Shown one piece after another: positions 58,382 to 64,000 of a stretch of 64,000 bases of DNA (positions are counted from its first letter, which is position 1; each line of letters starts with the position of its first letter). The stretch covers positions 1-64,000 of the forward strand of contig NZ_JAEPBH010000004.1 of the NCBI RefSeq assembly GCF_016632365.1. The letters run 5' to 3'. The notes under the pieces were generated by a model. The model saw only the letters and a program-made list of their open reading frames with translations, made no database searches and was not told where the DNA came from. Both the position numbers and the translations under genes were made by a program. Origin of the DNA: Tenebrionibacter intestinalis. Lineage in GTDB: Bacteria > Pseudomonadota > Gammaproteobacteria > Enterobacterales > Enterobacteriaceae.

Positions 58382-60310
58382 ATGCCTGTTATTACTCTTC
58401 CTGATGGTAGTCAGCGTTCCTACGACCATGCCGTCAGCCCTATGGATGTGGCGCTGGACATTGGCCCGGGACTTGGTAAAGCCTGTATCGCCGGTCGCGT
58501 TAACGGCGGTTTGGTGGATGCCTGCGATCTGATTGAACAGGATGCAACGCTTGCCATTATTACCGCAAAGGACGCCGAAGGGCTGGAGATTATTCGCCAC
58601 TCCTGCGCGCATTTGCTTGGCCATGCCATTAAACAACTGTGGCCGAAAACTAAAATGGCTATTGGACCTGTGATCGACAACGGTTTCTACTATGATGTGG
58701 ATATCGATCACACGCTGACTCAGGAAGATATCGATCGGCTTGAAAAGCGGATGCACGAACTGGCAGAGAAGAATTATGACGTCATCAAGAAAAAAGTGAC
58801 CTGGGAAGAAGCCCGTAAAACGTTCGTTGAGCGCGGTGAAAATTATAAGGTCGCTATTCTCGATGAAAATGTAAGCCACGATGATAAACCGGGCTTGTAT
58901 CATCACGAAGAATACATTGATATGTGCCGCGGGCCGCACGTGCCGAATATGCGCTTTTGCCATAACTTCAAACTGATGAAAACGGCGGGCGCATACTGGC
59001 GCGGCGATAGCAACAATAAAATGCTCCAGCGCATCTATGGCACTGCGTGGGCTGATAAGAAAGAGCTTAAGGCTTATCTGCAACGTCTGGAAGAAGCCTC
59101 GAAGCGCGATCACCGTAAAATTGGTAAGCAGCTTGATCTCTACCACATGCAGGAAGAAGCGCCGGGCATGGTGTTCTGGCATAACGACGGCTGGACTATC
59201 TTTCGCGAGCTGGAAGTGTTTGTCCGTTCTAAACTTAAAGAATACCAGTATCAGGAAGTGAAAGGTCCGTTCATGATGGACCGCGTGCTGTGGGAAAAAA
59301 CCGGCCACTGGGACAACTACAAGGACGCCATGTTTACGACCTCGTCTGAGAACCGTGAATATTGCATCAAGCCGATGAACTGCCCGGGTCACGTGCAAAT
59401 CTTTAATCAGGGCCTGAAGTCTTACCGCGACCTGCCGCTGCGCATGGCCGAATTCGGCAGTTGTCATCGCAACGAACCGTCGGGCGCGCTGCATGGCCTG
59501 ATGCGCGTACGCGGCTTTACTCAGGATGATGCCCATATTTTCTGTACCGAAGACCAGGTGCGCGATGAAGTGAATAGCTGTATCCGTATGGTTTATGACA
59601 TGTACAGCACTTTTGGGTTTGAAAAAATAGCGGTGAAGTTGTCCACGCGTCCGGAAAAGCGTATCGGAACTGACGATATGTGGGATCGTGCGGAAACGGA
59701 TCTCGCCGTGGCGCTCGAAGAGAATAATATTCCGTTCGAATACCAGCCGGGCGAAGGGGCATTTTACGGTCCGAAAATTGAATTCACTCTCCACGATTGC
59801 CTGGACAGGGCATGGCAGTGCGGCACGGTGCAGCTTGATTTCTCGCTGCCGTCGCGTCTGAACGCGTCCTACGTAGGAGAAAACAACGAACGCCAGGTGC
59901 CGGTGATGATTCACCGTGCAATACTGGGTTCTATGGAACGCTTTATCGGTATCCTCACTGAGGAGTTCGCCGGTTTCTTCCCAACGTGGCTTGCGCCTGT
60001 GCAGGTTGTCGTGATGAATATCACCGATGCGCAGTCTGAATACGTTGAAGAACTGGTGCGTAAATTGCAAAGTGCGGGTATTCGCGTAAAAGCAGACTTG
60101 AGAAACGAGAAGATTGGCTTTAAAATCCGCGAGCATACTCTTCGTCGTGTTCCGTATATGCTGGTGTGTGGCGATAAAGAAGTCGAAGCCGGCAAAGTAG
60201 CGGTGCGTACACGCCGTGGTAAAGACCTCGGCAGCATGGACGTTAACGACGTTATTGCAAAGCTGCAGGAAGAGATTCGCAGCCGCAATCTTCACCAACT
60301 GGAGGAATAA
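58382..60310 (+). CDS. thrS: Threonyl-tRNA synthetase
   Basis: ThrS charges tRNA-Thr and edits misacylated Ser-tRNA. The 642-residue protein equals the E. coli length: TGS domain at the N-terminus, the editing-site [10 protein letters not shown] motif near residue 73, the class II motif 2 FRNE-type region ([22 protein letters not shown]), zinc ligands in [10 protein letters not shown] and later histidines, and a C-terminal anticodon-binding domain. It heads the translation cluster and ends 3 bases before the infC start. Its leader carries the autoregulatory operator. Confidence 0.98.
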   Translation: MPVITLPDGSQRSYDHAVSPMDVALDIGPGLGKACIAGRVNGGLVDACDLIEQDATLAIITAKDAEGLEIIRHSCAHLLGHAIKQLWPKTKMAIGPVIDNGFYYDVDIDHTLTQEDIDRLEKRMHELAEKNYDVIKKKVTWEEARKTFVERGENYKVAILDENVSHDDKPGLYHHEEYIDMCRGPHVPNMRFCHNFKLMKTAGAYWRGDSNNKMLQRIYGTAWADKKELKAYLQRLEEASKRDHRKIGKQLDLYHMQEEAPGMVFWHNDGWTIFRELEVFVRSKLKEYQYQEVKGPFMMDRVLWEKTGHWDNYKDAMFTTSSENREYCIKPMNCPGHVQIFNQGLKSYRDLPLRMAEFGSCHRNEPSGALHGLMRVRGFTQDDAHIFCTEDQVRDEVNSCIRMVYDMYSTFGFEKIAVKLSTRPEKRIGTDDMWDRAETDLAVALEENNIPFEYQPGEGAFYGPKIEFTLHDCLDRAWQCGTVQLDFSLPSRLNASYVGENNERQVPVMIHRAILGSMERFIGILTEEFAGFFPTWLAPVQVVVMNITDAQSEYVEELVRKLQSAGIRVKADLRNEKIGFKIREHTLRRVPYMLVCGDKEVEAGKVAVRTRRGKDLGSMDVNDVIAKLQEEIRSRNLHQLEE

Positions 60311-61149
<839 letters not shown>

Positions 61150-61172
61150 GCTAACGTTTTTTAACTTTTTAA

Positions 61173-61553
<381 letters not shown>

Positions 61554-61557
61554 GCCG

Positions 61558-61589
61558 GTAAAAAGAGGGAGCGTGCTCCCTCTTTTTAC
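61558..61589 (+). terminator. Terminator after rplT
   Basis: Perfect 15-bp stem (61558-61572 with 61575-61589) containing GAGGGAGC/GCTCCCTC flanked by A5 and T5, directly after the rplT stop. Confidence 0.85.
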
Positions 61590-61697
61590 GCGCTTGATCG
61601 GATCGTTTGGCGAACAACTGAATCAATTTATTGACTTTTTGTAGCGTAACCCGTTCAATAGAACCCGTTTAACCCGCACTGTAAGGTAACTGCAAGC

Positions 61698-61742
61698 ATG
61701 AACGCTGCTATTTTCCGCTTCTTTTTTTACTTTAGCGCCTGA
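61698..61742 (+). CDS. pheM: pheST leader peptide PheM
   Basis: A 14-residue leader peptide, MNAAIFRFFFYFSA, with five phenylalanines, four of them within seven residues. Ribosome stalling on these codons under phenylalanine shortage prevents the attenuator at 61787-61815 from forming and so raises pheST expression. It differs from the E. coli leader as I recall it only in the last residue. It is too short for standard gene calling. Confidence 0.93.
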   Translation: MNAAIFRFFFYFSA

Positions 61743-61786
61743 CTCTGGAGACTTCGCGCGTAAGAAAAGAAACGAAAAGTACGCTG

Positions 61787-62861
<1,075 letters not shown>

Positions 62862-62876
62862 GGGCAGGATAAGGTA

Positions 62877-64000
62877 ATGAAATTCAGTGAACTGTGGTTA
62901 CGCGAATGGGTGAATCCGGCGCTGGACAGCGCGGCGCTGTCGGAACAAATCACGATGGCCGGGCTGGAAGTGGACGGCGTAGAACCGGTCGCGGGCGCAT
63001 TTAACGGCGTGGTTGTCGGCGAAGTGGTTGAGTGTGGGCAGCATCCTAACGCAGATAAGCTGCGCGTCACGAAAGTCAACGTTGGCGGCGATCGCCTGCT
63101 TGATATTGTCTGCGGTGCGCCGAACTGCCGTCAGGGTCTGAAGGTAGCGGTTGCTACCGTTGGCGCGCTGTTGCCGGGCGAGTTTAAAATTAAGGCGGCG
63201 AAGCTTCGCGGCGAACCTTCTGAGGGGATGCTGTGTTCTTACTCTGAACTGGGCATTTCTGACGATCACAGCGGCATTATTGAACTTCCACAGGATGCGC
63301 CGGTTGGCGTCGATATCCGCGACTATCTGAAGCTTGATGACAATACGATTGAAATCAGCGTAACGCCGAATCGCGCCGACTGCTTAGGCATTATGGGCGT
63401 GGCGCGCGATGTGGCGGTACTAAACCAGCTTTCGCTGAACGCGCCGGAGATACCGGCTGTTGCGGCGACCATTGCCGATACGTTGCCGATTCGCGTTGAC
63501 GCGCCGCAGGCGTGTCCGCGCTATCTGGGGCGCGTCGTCAAGGGTATTGATGTGTCCGCGCCCACGCCGCTGTGGATGCGGGAAAAACTGCGCTGCTGCG
63601 GAATTCGCGCCATTGATGCTGTGGTGGATGTGACTAACTACGTACTGCTTGAGCTGGGCCAGCCGATGCATGCTTTCGATAAAGATCGCATCGACGGCGG
63701 TATCGTGGTGCGTATGGCCAAAGAAGGCGAGAAGCTGACTCTGCTTGACGGCAGCGAAGCGCAGTTGAACGCGGATACGCTGGTTATCGCGGATAACAGC
63801 AAAGCGCTGGCGATGGGGGGCATTTTTGGCGGCGAACATTCCGGCGTAAATAGCGAAACGCGTAATGTGTTACTGGAGTGCGCCTTTTTTGATCCGCTGT
63901 CCATTACCGGTCGCGCGCGCCGCCACGGTTTGCATACCGACGCTTCGCATCGCTATGAGCGCGGGGTGGACCCGGCGCTCCAGTACACGGCTATGGAGCG
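62877..64000 (+). CDS. pheT: Phenylalanyl-tRNA synthetase beta subunit (5' part)
   Basis: PheT is the beta subunit that recognises tRNA-Phe and edits Tyr-tRNA-Phe. It starts at ATG 62877, 15 bases after pheS, and is cut by the window edge after 374 codons of an expected total near 795. Visible are the [16 protein letters not shown] start, the EMAP-like tRNA-binding domain ([25 protein letters not shown]), and the B3/B4 editing domain ([16 protein letters not shown]). The frame stays open to the edge. Confidence 0.97.
   Translation, partial: MKFSELWLREWVNPALDSAALSEQITMAGLEVDGVEPVAGAFNGVVVGEVVECGQHPNADKLRVTKVNVGGDRLLDIVCGAPNCRQGLKVAVATVGALLPGEFKIKAAKLRGEPSEGMLCSYSELGISDDHSGIIELPQDAPVGVDIRDYLKLDDNTIEISVTPNRADCLGIMGVARDVAVLNQLSLNAPEIPAVAATIADTLPIRVDAPQACPRYLGRVVKGIDVSAPTPLWMREKLRCCGIRAIDAVVDVTNYVLLELGQPMHAFDKDRIDGGIVVRMAKEGEKLTLLDGSEAQLNADTLVIADNSKALAMGGIFGGEHSGVNSETRNVLLECAFFDPLSITGRARRHGLHTDASHRYERGVDPALQYTAME

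Overview
The window is a chromosomal segment from an enterobacterium (Enterobacteriaceae, relatively GC-rich, in the neighbourhood of Cronobacter, Franconibacter, Enterobacter or Kosakonia; the genus cannot be fixed from this stretch). Nearly all genes are vertically inherited Escherichia-type core genes, in blocks that match E. coli gene order as I remember it. No rRNA, tRNA, transposase, phage or CRISPR feature was seen.

Layout. 1-3.4 kb: the end of a type VI secretion cluster (tssF, tssG, tssJ). 3.4-6.8 kb: an AT-richer accessory interval with a Cys-rich orphan gene and yciE/yciF, bracketed by two direct copies of a 134-140 bp repeat. 6.8-13 kb: the purB-hflD-mnmA-nudJ-(LprI-like)-rluE run facing icd. 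13-24 kb: an SRAP protein, then yoaF, yeaO, nimT/nimR, yeaL, yeaH, yeaG, mipA. 24-36 kb: yeaD, gapA, msrB, yeaC, pncA, ansA, sppA, ydjA, selD, topB, gdhA. 36-44 kb: ynjH, a ruined nudG, ynjA, ynjF, the ynjBCD transporter with rhodanese ynjE, a TVP38 protein and xthA. 44.8-46.2 kb: the wreck of the arginine succinyltransferase operon with only astA intact. 46.5-58 kb: spy, nadE, osmE, katE, cedA, tcyP, ydjM, kduD, hxpB, yniB, yniA, ydiZ. 58-64 kb: the thrS-infC-rpmI-rplT-pheM-pheS-pheT translation cluster, cut by the right edge.

The most unusual thing is the dispersed repeat. Its three copies (3475-3608, 6646-6785, 28801-28940) have short terminal inverted repeats and three internal hairpins, and code for nothing. 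Each lies just 3' of a gene. Two copies are flanked on both sides by a duplicate of the local terminator stem: 18 bp exact beside sppA, and about 19 bp diverged beside purB. This looks like a small mobile element that inserts into intrinsic terminators and duplicates the stem. A second hairpin family with two copies sits in the convergent gaps spy/nadE and cedA/tcyP.

The window also shows gene decay. astC is reduced to its two ends by an internal deletion, astD and astB are gone, astE survives as a short 3' tail, and nudG has a lost start, a deletion in the Nudix box and a stop. Conserved regulation can be read directly: the thrS operator with its anticodon-like loop, the AUU start of infC, the pheM attenuator, a PurR box inside purB, paired LexA boxes before ydjM and a KdgR-like box before kduD.
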